Positions 10,302 to 18,476 of a DNA stretch of 64,000 bases are shown here, in pieces. Location of the stretch: positions 1 to 64,000 of the forward strand of contig CAIMFY010000017.1 of NCBI GenBank assembly GCA_903840415.1. Direction: 5' to 3'. A program made the translations under genes and the position numbers. Source of the stretch: an uncultured Opitutia bacterium (lineage in GTDB: Bacteria; Verrucomicrobiota; Verrucomicrobiia; Opitutales; Opitutaceae). Within the stretch, counting starts at the first letter, position 1. Each line of letters begins with the position of its first letter. Below the pieces are notes generated by a model, which ran no database searches, was not told the DNA's origin, and saw nothing but the letters and a program-made list of their open reading frames with translations.

Positions 10302-12116
10302 TTAGGCTAGAAAAACCTTCAGGGCGATTGCGAAGTCGCAAGGCTGCCGTGTTGGGAGCTGGACGCGCAGCGCGGTTGGGCCTTGCCAAAATCTGATCTT
10401 TTCCGGAGCACCCAATAATTCAACATTGGCGACCCTGACTGGCGACGGCGGGTTGGATGTCCCCAACGTCCGAACGAGGATTTCCTTCCCCGGCCAGCCG
10501 AGAACGATTGCATACACAACCGTGCCAGCCTTGTTGCGCGTAAAGCGAATGTCCTCGGCGCCAAGTTGGCTCACGCTTTGGCTTCCGGTCGGCTGGATTT
10601 TCCTCAAGGCCGGTCCTTCGCCCAGAACCATCCAAGGGCGTGTCGCGTAGATCGCCTCGCCGTTTACAGCAATCCATGCCGTGATTTTGTCGAGCACAGC
10701 GATTTCCTTGCTGTCGATGCTCCCATCCGGCCGACCGGGAATATTGAGGATGAAGGTGCCATTCCTGCTCACAGTATCGATGAGCCAGTGAATGACGTCG
10801 CCGGGATTCTGGTAACCGCCATAATCACCCGCAGTGACAAAGTGACGACGGTCGTAATGCCAGCTGCCGATGCACGTTTCCGATTGCCATGGATAGGGCG
10901 AAATATCGCTGGCAATGCCGCGCTCGATGTCAGCGACAAGCGCTTTGGCCAGTCGATTGGGCACCTGCTTTGTCGTCAGGACCCCCTCCATCTTTCCACC
11001 CCGGGTTTTCAGATTGTGGTTATAGAAATACGCGGCTGCGTTCATGCCACCCCAACCCAGTGGAAGCATGGAATTGTCGAGATAGAGCAGATCGGGATCG
11101 TATTGATCGATAAGATCGCGTGTGCGGTCGTAAAAATTCTTCACGTATGAGATGTCAGGCAGCGCCATCGGTGGGTGCTTAGGGGCGTAAAGTATCTGCG
11201 GATCGAATCCCTCCCACCATTGCCCTCTGCCATCTGCCGCGATCAATCTGCCATCGTAAGGGACGCCGGCCAGCGGACCTGTTGTGTCGGCGCCGTGTGC
11301 AGTTTGGCACCACCACCAATTGCGCGGCTGATGCACGGTAACGCCAAGGCGCAAACCCTGTTTGCGCACCGCTGCCGCCCAGTCGCCAACAACATCCCGA
11401 TGCGGGCCAATATTTATGGAATTCCAGGGATTGTGGGTGGAATTCCAAGCGTCAAAGTTATCGTGATGGTTGGCCAGCGCTAGAAAAAACCTGGCTCCTG
11501 CCATCTTGTAGCGCGCGATGAGGGCATCCGGATCCCAGTTGAGCAGCGTCCATTGAGCGCACAGGTCTTTATATCCAAATTTGGAGGGGTGACCGTAGTG
11601 CGCCAAGTGATGTGCGTATTGCTCTGAACCCTGCACATACATATTGCGCGCATACCAGTCGCCAGCCTCGGGCACGCATTGCGGGCTCCAGTGTGCCCAG
11701 ATCCCAAATTTCGCGTCTCGATACCACTCCGGAGCTTCGTATGCGAGCAGGGAATCCCAGGTGGCCTTATACGGCCCATCCCCGTTTAACCCGGGAATCG
11801 GAGATATCATCGGCACACCATTCCACGATCCGCCAGGAACGGGCAAGGCCGGAGGCATCTTGGGACCAGACTCCGAATTGGGGCTGACTTCCCAAGTCTT
11901 TAAGTCAAGTTTCCCCTCTAAAAACTGCCCATTCCGCAACTCATAAAACAAACGTTCCTCTGCCGGTGTTGCACAGAACTTGGCGTAGTCCTCGCCGTAA
12001 TGAATGAGATCGCGAGTTGCAGGTTCAGAAGCATTTTGGCTGTGTTGAGCCACCATAGGTAAGGACTTCGCGGCAGCCGCAGCCGCAACCAGCTTTAAAA
12101 AAGCTCTCCGTTGCAT
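10302..12116 (-). CDS. Alpha-L-fucosidase, glycoside hydrolase family 29, Tat-exported
   Basis: A 604-residue protein when started at 12116, where MQRRAFLKLVAAAAAAK gives a twin-arginine signal and AAGAG lies upstream; the frame stays open 28 codons further but without a sensible N-terminus. KFGIWAHWSPQCVPEAGDWY is the classic GH29 opening (usually KFGIFIHWG...EWY). FFLALANHHDNFDAWNS carries the conserved HHDNF/HHDGF motif, and YDPDLLYLDNSMLP places the expected nucleophile Asp. The C-terminus has a beta-sandwich (EILVRTLG). The enzyme should hydrolyse terminal alpha-L-fucose. It is transcribed towards the large Tat protein gene with a 249-base gap that holds no gene I can support. Confidence 0.93.
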   Translation of the reverse strand: MQRRAFLKLVAAAAAAKSLPMVAQHSQNASEPATRDLIHYGEDYAKFCATPAEERLFYELRNGQFLEGKLDLKTWEVSPNSESGPKMPPALPVPGGSWNGVPMISPIPGLNGDGPYKATWDSLLAYEAPEWYRDAKFGIWAHWSPQCVPEAGDWYARNMYVQGSEQYAHHLAHYGHPSKFGYKDLCAQWTLLNWDPDALIARYKMAGARFFLALANHHDNFDAWNSTHNPWNSINIGPHRDVVGDWAAAVRKQGLRLGVTVHQPRNWWWCQTAHGADTTGPLAGVPYDGRLIAADGRGQWWEGFDPQILYAPKHPPMALPDISYVKNFYDRTRDLIDQYDPDLLYLDNSMLPLGWGGMNAAAYFYNHNLKTRGGKMEGVLTTKQVPNRLAKALVADIERGIASDISPYPWQSETCIGSWHYDRRHFVTAGDYGGYQNPGDVIHWLIDTVSRNGTFILNIPGRPDGSIDSKEIAVLDKITAWIAVNGEAIYATRPWMVLGEGPALRKIQPTGSQSVSQLGAEDIRFTRNKAGTVVYAIVLGWPGKEILVRTLGTSNPPSPVRVANVELLGAPEKIRFWQGPTALRVQLPTRQPCDFAIALKVFLA

Positions 12117-12211
12117 AAATGAGTCTCTTAAGGATGACGTTGGTGCGCTCTGCCGATTATGAAGATGCCTGGCTCGGGTTGCTGAATGATATTCACCCAA
12201 TGTGCCGCAGA

Positions 12212-12705
12212 TTAGGAATGGGGCCTATAGTCGTGATATTGGTTACGGCGAACATCGCCGGCTTCGCCAACCCCCGCCGTATGGCAACCGCCCATGCCAT
12301 AATACACCTGCTTGGCAACCCTGATAATAGAGGAAACCGCGCGTCGATTGAAAATTCCAGCGAACACCTGCCGCGAATCCTCGTGCGCCGCGATTGGTCG
12401 AGCGGTTTCTGCGCGATGCACCGAGATGGCATTCATTTCGAGTAGTAAGTGCCATCTCAATCCGAACTAGACAAAACCGAGGGCCGTGTGAGCGAAGCGC
12501 GTTGCGGCGATGCGAACGCCACCGTCGCACCGGGTAACCAGACGTGCCGCTGGCATGACGATGTTGCGCAATCGATGGAAATTTCATATCGCTGACCACG
12601 CAGTCACATGCAGCGACCAAATCGCAGCGCGGTTTTTCGCCGGCGCAAATGTCATTGACGTGAACCTGCCCCATGCCACCGAAACCAATTTTACAGAGTC
12701 GAATT
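12212..12705 (-). pseudogene. Decayed, truncated Gfo/Idh/MocA-family oxidoreductase
   Basis: Pieces of one ancestral protein can be read in different frames of the minus strand. First comes KIGFGGMGQVHVNDICAGEK followed by DLVAACD, the N-terminal Rossmann fold of Gfo/Idh/MocA dehydrogenases. Then, in another frame, comes RFAHTALGFV, a stop, and a few codons later WHLLLEMNAISVHRAETA and DSRQVFAGIFNRR, corresponding to the substrate loop. Last is YYGMGGCHTAGVGEAGD, matching the usual YYDSGGWRATWAGEGGG motif. No start codon fits the first piece, there is at least one frameshift and internal stops, and the C-terminal half is absent. It sits immediately upstream of the fucosidase, so it was probably once a sugar dehydrogenase of the same glycan operon. 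Confidence 0.72.
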
Positions 12706-13021
12706 TTTCCACAAAGCGAGTAACGAGCAGGTGAAAGTGAAAGAAGGCAGCCACATTCATTTAGGGTTGGGCGACACAGCGAGCGGATTGTGATGAAAAT
12801 TTCTGGATGCGTTGCAGATGTGATGCTGAAGGGCGCCCGTCAGTTAGGGGATTTCTTGTTTGGACTTTCCGCAGGCTACTCTTGAGCATGCCAGTTACTC
12901 GGGCGGTAGCGTAACCCAATTCGCATCACTAAAGCCCTAGGTCGAGGTGGTCAGAATCGCACATTTGCCGCCGTCGGTCTGAGATTTTGGAGTTTCTTTG
13001 GCCTTCAATTTTTCTATTCAT

Positions 13022-13034
13022 TGTAACGCTTGCA
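13022..13034. promoter_or_regulatory. Possible LacI-family operator upstream of the TonB receptor
   Basis: TGTAACGCTTGCA is a near-palindrome with half-sites TGTAA and TTGCA around a CGC centre, similar to LacI/GalR operators of the TGnAAnCGnTTnCA type. It lies about 90 bases before the receptor start. The rest of the roughly 400-base gap (12706-13123) holds no gene I can support. A single imperfect match in a GC-rich genome is weak evidence. Confidence 0.28.
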
Positions 13035-13123
13035 GAAATGACTGCGTGATTTGATTTCCGTGTCCCACAGAGTGCATGCGACCCTTTGTTACTGAGTTAA
13101 ACCCGTTTACCCTCCCAAAAAAA

Positions 13124-16100
13124 ATGAACCCAAATCGGAATCTGTCGTTTATCCGCACATGCCCTTGGTTCGTCTTAGGCATATTCCCACTGCTCATCGT
13201 TGCTCTACGAGCCGACCCTGCCGCTACTGGCTCGGTTGTCGGCCGGGTGCAGAATGCCGAAACCGGCAGTTACCTTTACGGGGCGCAGATTCAAGCGGTC
13301 ACGGTTACTCCGGGCGGGGCGGCGGCACCGACTCTCCTCGCCTCCACAGCGACTGACCAATCGGGCTCGTTCCATCTGGACGGAATTCCTGCGGGCTCGG
13401 TGTCGCTGCATGTCCTCTACACCGGCCTCCTCTCTCAGGACGTAGCGGTGGTTGTCCAAGCCGGGAGTGCAACTGTCACTGACGTGAGCCTCAGATCCCG
13501 CAGCGAAGTGGTCCAAATGGACCCGTTTCACGTAAATGTGGAAAAAGCGATGGGCGCCACTGAGCTGGCCATTAACACTCAGCGCTATGCATCGAACTTG
13601 AAGAGCGTCGTCTCCGTCGATGATCTGGGCTTCATCGGAGACGGCAGTATCGCCAACGCCCTGAAATTCCTGCCCGGCGTGGATCTGGAACAAGACGGCT
13701 TCGGCTACGGCAATTCGGTGACGCTGTCGGGGGCTCCGAGCGCCAACGTGCCGATCGGCTTCGGCGGTTTCCAAATGACGACCTCGGCCGAAGTCCCCGG
13801 GCAAGGCATCAGCGCCCCGGGCCTGCAGAGCATCCCGCAGCGCGCGACGCAACTGATGCAGATGTCGCTCAACAATATTTCGCGCATCGAGGTCAACCAT
13901 ACCACGCTGGCGGACGATCCCGGCAGCGCGCTGGCCGGTTCGATCAATTTCGTGCCCAAGTCAGCTTTCGAGCACAACAAGCCCAGCTACTCCCTGACCG
14001 TGTTCGGCGCCGCAGATCAGAACAAGATTGGGAAGAGCCGCATGGACGGGCCGTTGTCATCGAAAATCAAGACGACATTTCCCGGGATGGTGCTTTCGGC
14101 TATCGTCCCGGTTAACAAGCGGTTTGGTTTTTCGGCAACCTTCAGCACTAACACTGTGCCAAAAGCCTACGTGGACCAAACGGAATCTTGGAACGCCAAC
14201 TATCTTTATAATCAGACCACTGGCGTCGGCACGTATCGAGTCATGCCGCTCAATCCCACCCACTACAGTTCAGATGGCCAGAATCTCAACAGTGTCCTGT
14301 CCACTTACCAACGCACGAGCGTGAATCTGACGGGTGATTACAAGCTCTCTGAGCAGGGCACGCTCCACGCCAGCTTCACGCAGGCCTACAACACGATGCA
14401 ATATGGCGCCCGCAACGTCGCGTGGGGTAACACCAACTGGACCAATCCCCTGCTCTCCACGCTCACGAACCAGGTGGCAATCGACCAAGTCTCTCTTCAG
14501 CCGCGGGTTCTGAACCAGTCCACGACGTGGGTAGTGAACGATGCGAACCGCCAGGAAACTCTCGCTTACGAAGGGCGCATCGGACCTTGGAAAATCGATC
14601 TTGGCGAAAGCTACGGCAACTCCCGTAAGCAGAATCGGGATATGGACGTCGGCACTGTCTTCTCGATTCTCTATAATATCAGACCGCTACAGCAACTGAA
14701 CTTTAACAACATCGGGGACTGGGGTCCGGCTAGCATCACAGCGATCGCTCCCAACGGAACGGTACTCGATCCATCGAATCTGGCGAGTTTCGTGGCGGCC
14801 GGTAATTTCGCCGGCCAATATTACGATCCGAACACCGGTGCCCTAACGAATGTCCCCAGCAACCTGCCGGCCATCCGCTACAAGCCCCTCTGGTCGTCGG
14901 ACCACCGCTTCGAAGGCAAGGGCTCGGCCAGCCGCGATTTCGCCGTGCCAGATTTTCCCACGACGGTAAAAGTTGGGTTCAACTACTCCAGTTACAGCCG
15001 CCGGGTAAATACGGATCCGAATCTGGGTGGTAACGGTCAGGGCTATATCTATCTGGGCAACCGGCCCGGAACTGATTTCATTCTTCAGGGCTACAGCACT
15101 CCTTTCATCGGCAATTACGGCGTGGGACAGTTCCTCGACCCTGGCGCTATCGCTCGCTATCAGCTCGCAAATCCCAGCCTCTTCGTGGAGTCCCGCCCTT
15201 GGAACGACTACAGTTCGGCGGTCACATCGAGTTTCTATCTCCGGGAGGCCATCCCCGCCGGCTACATCCGCGCCGACAGCAGCGCGCTCCACCACCGGTT
15301 GAAGATGTCCTACGGTGTGCGATTCGAACAGACGCGCGACTACGGCACCGGCCCATACTTCAATCCAGGCGGCAACTATGCCAAGAACGCCCAAGGGCAG
15401 GTGCTCAACACCCTCGGTGGGGTGTATCAGACCGGCAAGGGGCAGACGATCCAACTGCGTTACCCCGTCAACTCCCTCGCGCAAGCCCACGCCAATTATA
15501 TTATGAACGGCAGTCAATCGAGTGCCAAGTATAGCAACTACTTTCCAAGCATGGCGTTGAGCTACGATGTCACCCAAAATATCGTCGCACGCATCTCCGG
15601 TTCGCACACGCTCGGTCGCCCAGATCTGAACAACATTTTTCCCAGCCTCAATCTACCCGATCCGACGACCCTAGATCCGACCGCCACCACGATCATCAAT
15701 GCCAATAATCCGGCGCTGCGTCCATGGACATCCAACAATGTTGCCCTGTCATTGGAGTATTACGCCCCGGACGGCCGGTCAAATTTCACAGTGCGCAGCT
15801 ACCGACGGTTCGTCGACAACGCGTTCGGAACCAATACCCTGACCGTGGATCAAACCGCGACCTACCTGACAACCTATGGGATCAACTCTGCAGATTACCC
15901 CGGTTCGGTTCTTCGCACGCCGATTAACATGCCCGGTCGGATTGTCACTTCCGGTCTGGAACTCAGCGGCAGTTACCTGCTCGACAAGCTTCTGCCCGAC
16001 TGGGCGCGCGGTTTCCGGGTAGTTGCCACCGGCTCGCGGTCCACGCAGACGGGCGGCGGCGTGATGGCGGTGCAGTTTGCGGCACAAAATCTCTATATTG

Positions 16101-16450
16101 TTCCCTATACCGCCGGGTTGGGCGTGAGTCTCACCCGCAGTCGGTTTTCCGTCTCGCTCAACTCCAAGGCCACTTCCAAGACGCGCCTGCAATATTTGGA
16201 CTACACCACGAGTTCAACGCCCACCTATGAACCCAACGAGTTCTATTATCGGCGCGGCGCCATCCGCGTTGATATGGACGTAAGCTTCCATGCCACAAAA
16301 AACATGTCCGTTTTCATTAACGGCCGAGACATCACTGGCTACGAGCCGACCGAACTGAGATACAGCCCGAACACGCCGAGTATCGCGAAAAACTACCATC
16401 GTGCGATTTACCAGCCGGTGTGGACCGCTGGCGTAAAGGCAGAGTTCTAA
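13124..16450 (+). CDS. TonB-dependent outer-membrane receptor with carboxypeptidase-regulatory-like domain
   Basis: About 1108 residues from the ATG at 13124; the frame opens at 13076, but the signal peptide begins at MNPNRNLSF and ends near VALRA. An N-terminal CarboxypepD_reg/CNA-B-like domain (GSVVGRVQNAETGSYLYGA) follows. The plug domain has VVSVDDLGFIGDGSIANALK, FLPGVDLEQD, and IEVNHTTLADDPGSALAGSI. A 22-strand-type barrel then ends at a C-terminal Phe (WTAGVKAEF), as expected for outer-membrane insertion. These receptors import oligosaccharides or metal chelates using TonB energy. Its place next to GH29, GH27 and lyase genes suggests a glycan ligand. It is monocistronic: a strong hairpin terminator follows. 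Confidence 0.95.
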   Translation: MNPNRNLSFIRTCPWFVLGIFPLLIVALRADPAATGSVVGRVQNAETGSYLYGAQIQAVTVTPGGAAAPTLLASTATDQSGSFHLDGIPAGSVSLHVLYTGLLSQDVAVVVQAGSATVTDVSLRSRSEVVQMDPFHVNVEKAMGATELAINTQRYASNLKSVVSVDDLGFIGDGSIANALKFLPGVDLEQDGFGYGNSVTLSGAPSANVPIGFGGFQMTTSAEVPGQGISAPGLQSIPQRATQLMQMSLNNISRIEVNHTTLADDPGSALAGSINFVPKSAFEHNKPSYSLTVFGAADQNKIGKSRMDGPLSSKIKTTFPGMVLSAIVPVNKRFGFSATFSTNTVPKAYVDQTESWNANYLYNQTTGVGTYRVMPLNPTHYSSDGQNLNSVLSTYQRTSVNLTGDYKLSEQGTLHASFTQAYNTMQYGARNVAWGNTNWTNPLLSTLTNQVAIDQVSLQPRVLNQSTTWVVNDANRQETLAYEGRIGPWKIDLGESYGNSRKQNRDMDVGTVFSILYNIRPLQQLNFNNIGDWGPASITAIAPNGTVLDPSNLASFVAAGNFAGQYYDPNTGALTNVPSNLPAIRYKPLWSSDHRFEGKGSASRDFAVPDFPTTVKVGFNYSSYSRRVNTDPNLGGNGQGYIYLGNRPGTDFILQGYSTPFIGNYGVGQFLDPGAIARYQLANPSLFVESRPWNDYSSAVTSSFYLREAIPAGYIRADSSALHHRLKMSYGVRFEQTRDYGTGPYFNPGGNYAKNAQGQVLNTLGGVYQTGKGQTIQLRYPVNSLAQAHANYIMNGSQSSAKYSNYFPSMALSYDVTQNIVARISGSHTLGRPDLNNIFPSLNLPDPTTLDPTATTIINANNPALRPWTSNNVALSLEYYAPDGRSNFTVRSYRRFVDNAFGTNTLTVDQTATYLTTYGINSADYPGSVLRTPINMPGRIVTSGLELSGSYLLDKLLPDWARGFRVVATGSRSTQTGGGVMAVQFAAQNLYIVPYTAGLGVSLTRSRFSVSLNSKATSKTRLQYLDYTTSSTPTYEPNEFYYRRGAIRVDMDVSFHATKNMSVFINGRDITGYEPTELRYSPNTPSIAKNYHRAIYQPVWTAGVKAEF

Positions 16451-16481
16451 ACAAACTAAGACAAAATGCTTCTTAGGAATG

Positions 16482-16517
16482 GGCGGCTGCCGCAGATCGG
16501 CAGCCGCCTTTCTTTTT
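16482..16517 (+). terminator. Rho-independent terminator after the TonB receptor
   Basis: An 11-bp perfect stem, GGCGGCTGCCG (16482-16492) and CGGCAGCCGCC (16498-16508), closes a 5-base loop and is followed by TTTCTTTTT. It lies 32 bases after the receptor stop codon, between convergent genes. Confidence 0.95.
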
Positions 16518-16555
16518 GCCGCGAGGCCCAGTCCGTCGCATCGGACTTCGAAGGA

Positions 16556-18442
16556 TCATTTTCGTCCCGGCTCAGAGTGACCGTCCCGCATCCGGGCAGC
16601 GGTTTCTAGTTCTGCCGCCGCCTCGCTTCCGCGTCCGAGGACCTGGAGGACGTAGCCCATGGCTTCGTGGGCCCGATAGAATCCGGGGCTAAGCCGCAAG
16701 GTTGCTTCGAATTCGTTGATCGCTTCCTGAGTGCGACCGATCCGCGCGAAGACTAGGCCAAGATTGAAGTGTGCCTCCGTATAATTGGCCTTAAGGCGCA
16801 CGGCCTCAGAGAGGTGCCCGAGCGCCTCCGTGTCCCGTCCGGCGCGCGACAGCAAGATGCCCAGATTATTGTGCGCCTCGGCATAGTCCGGTTTTAAATG
16901 CAGCGCCTCCGCGTAATGGGCCATCGCCTCCGCCATCTGGTTAGAACCGGCCAGCGCTAGGGCGAGGTCATAGTGCACCTGCGGATAATTGGGCCGGAGC
17001 CGCAGGGCCTCCTCATACTGCGCAATCGCCTCCTCATTACGCTGGGCATCCCGCAGAATGTTGCCCAGGTTGGTGTGAGCCGAAGCATTGCCGGGGCGCT
17101 GGGTCACGGTGTCGCGGTAAAGCTTCAGTTCGCTCTGGTAAATTTCATTGCGGCCGATCGTCAGCACCGCGAGCGGCAACGCGACCAATGCCAGCGGCAG
17201 CCAGCCCATCGCTAAAAAATTCCGGCGACGAGCAATCGGAATCAGGCTGTAAGCCCAACCCACAACCAGGACGATGACAGCCGCCAACGGGAGATACATC
17301 CGATGCTCGGCCAGTGTTTGACGATTGCCCGGGACCAGCGAGGTCGGGGCCAGGATCGCAAAGAAGAACACGCCCAAGAACCCCGCCGCGCGGCGTTGCC
17401 ACAGCGCCACGCCGACCGCCAGCGCCAGCAACCCCACCAGCACGGCGAACGGAACGACCTCCGCCGCGCCGCTCGTCCATTGAACGCCGTAGTCGAAGAT
17501 CAACGTTCCGGGCCAGAACGAAAGCCAGAGATAATGCGCCACCGCTTGGAACTGGGTTTGCCAATACATCCAGGGTGTGATCGCGAGCCCAAACCCCGAC
17601 GTCCCACCCCGGGAGCCCGTCCTGAAGGCTAGCGCCAGCAGCACGCCAGTCGTGAGCGCCAGCAGCACGAAATAGCGCCAGCGCCGAAACAGCGCCGTCC
17701 GCCACCCGTCCGCGACAAAGATTCCATCATATAGAAACACCATCAGCGGGGCGGACACCATGACCTCCTTGGTCCCCATGCCGAAGAGGCAGGCCAGCCA
17801 AGAGAGCGCAAGCCATCGGAACGCCACCCCGCCGACCGCGGAGTCCATCGCCCGTATGAAGCAATACAACGTGAGAAGATAAAACAGGCCCATCAGCGAC
17901 TCGGCCCGCTGGATTACATAGGTGACGGATTCCGTCTGGAGCGGATGGACCGACCACAAGAGGGCGACCGCAAATCCGAGCGCCGTCGCTTCATTCGTTT
18001 CCCGCTTTACCGTGGTGCCGCCGTTACCGGTCGGCCGCATGAACGTTCGCCGCACGATCCCAAACAGTGTGAGCGCCGCCATGATGTGGATGATGACATT
18101 CAGCGCGTGGTAGCTCCAAGTGCTCGTGCCGCTGATCGCATAGTTTATTGCCAGCGATAAGTTCAGGATGGGGCGACCATCCACCGTGAGTCCCTCGCTG
18201 GGCGGAGAAAACACCGCACCTAGATCCGTCAGTTGGCGGATCGACGGATTGTGCAAGATCGCCGCCTGATCGTCGAAAACGAAGGGGACCGACCAACTGT
18301 TCGCGTAGACAGCAGTCGTCGCCAAAATGATAACCGTAGCCGCAATAGCTGAGCCCAGTTGATTTTCCTCTCGTGGCGGTGCGGGCGCCATTGCTGAAAC
18401 CCTAGTGTAGGGTGGCCGTCCGCGCGAATTGGATGAAGTCAT
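16556..18442 (-). CDS. Polytopic membrane protein with C-terminal TPR repeats (TMTC/DUF1736-like)
   Basis: 628 residues. After a short cytoplasmic N-terminus the first 390 residues hold about ten hydrophobic segments, including the loop VFDDQAAILHNPSIRQLTDL, which is typical of the TMTC-like family and related to GT-C glycosyltransferases. VHPLQTESVTYVIQRAESL is another conserved family loop. From about residue 430 there are five or six 34-residue TPRs (NASAHTNLGNILRDAQRNE, YAEAHNNLGILLSRAGRD). In eukaryotes TMTC proteins are O-mannosyltransferases; the bacterial function is not established. A larger paralogue lies directly upstream on the same strand, 34 bases away, probably in the same transcript. 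Confidence 0.85.
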   Translation of the reverse strand: MTSSNSRGRPPYTRVSAMAPAPPREENQLGSAIAATVIILATTAVYANSWSVPFVFDDQAAILHNPSIRQLTDLGAVFSPPSEGLTVDGRPILNLSLAINYAISGTSTWSYHALNVIIHIMAALTLFGIVRRTFMRPTGNGGTTVKRETNEATALGFAVALLWSVHPLQTESVTYVIQRAESLMGLFYLLTLYCFIRAMDSAVGGVAFRWLALSWLACLFGMGTKEVMVSAPLMVFLYDGIFVADGWRTALFRRWRYFVLLALTTGVLLALAFRTGSRGGTSGFGLAITPWMYWQTQFQAVAHYLWLSFWPGTLIFDYGVQWTSGAAEVVPFAVLVGLLALAVGVALWQRRAAGFLGVFFFAILAPTSLVPGNRQTLAEHRMYLPLAAVIVLVVGWAYSLIPIARRRNFLAMGWLPLALVALPLAVLTIGRNEIYQSELKLYRDTVTQRPGNASAHTNLGNILRDAQRNEEAIAQYEEALRLRPNYPQVHYDLALALAGSNQMAEAMAHYAEALHLKPDYAEAHNNLGILLSRAGRDTEALGHLSEAVRLKANYTEAHFNLGLVFARIGRTQEAINEFEATLRLSPGFYRAHEAMGYVLQVLGRGSEAAAELETAARMRDGHSEPGRK

Positions 18443-18476
18443 GGTGCTATTTGCGGTCGGGTTCGCGAGCCACTCA

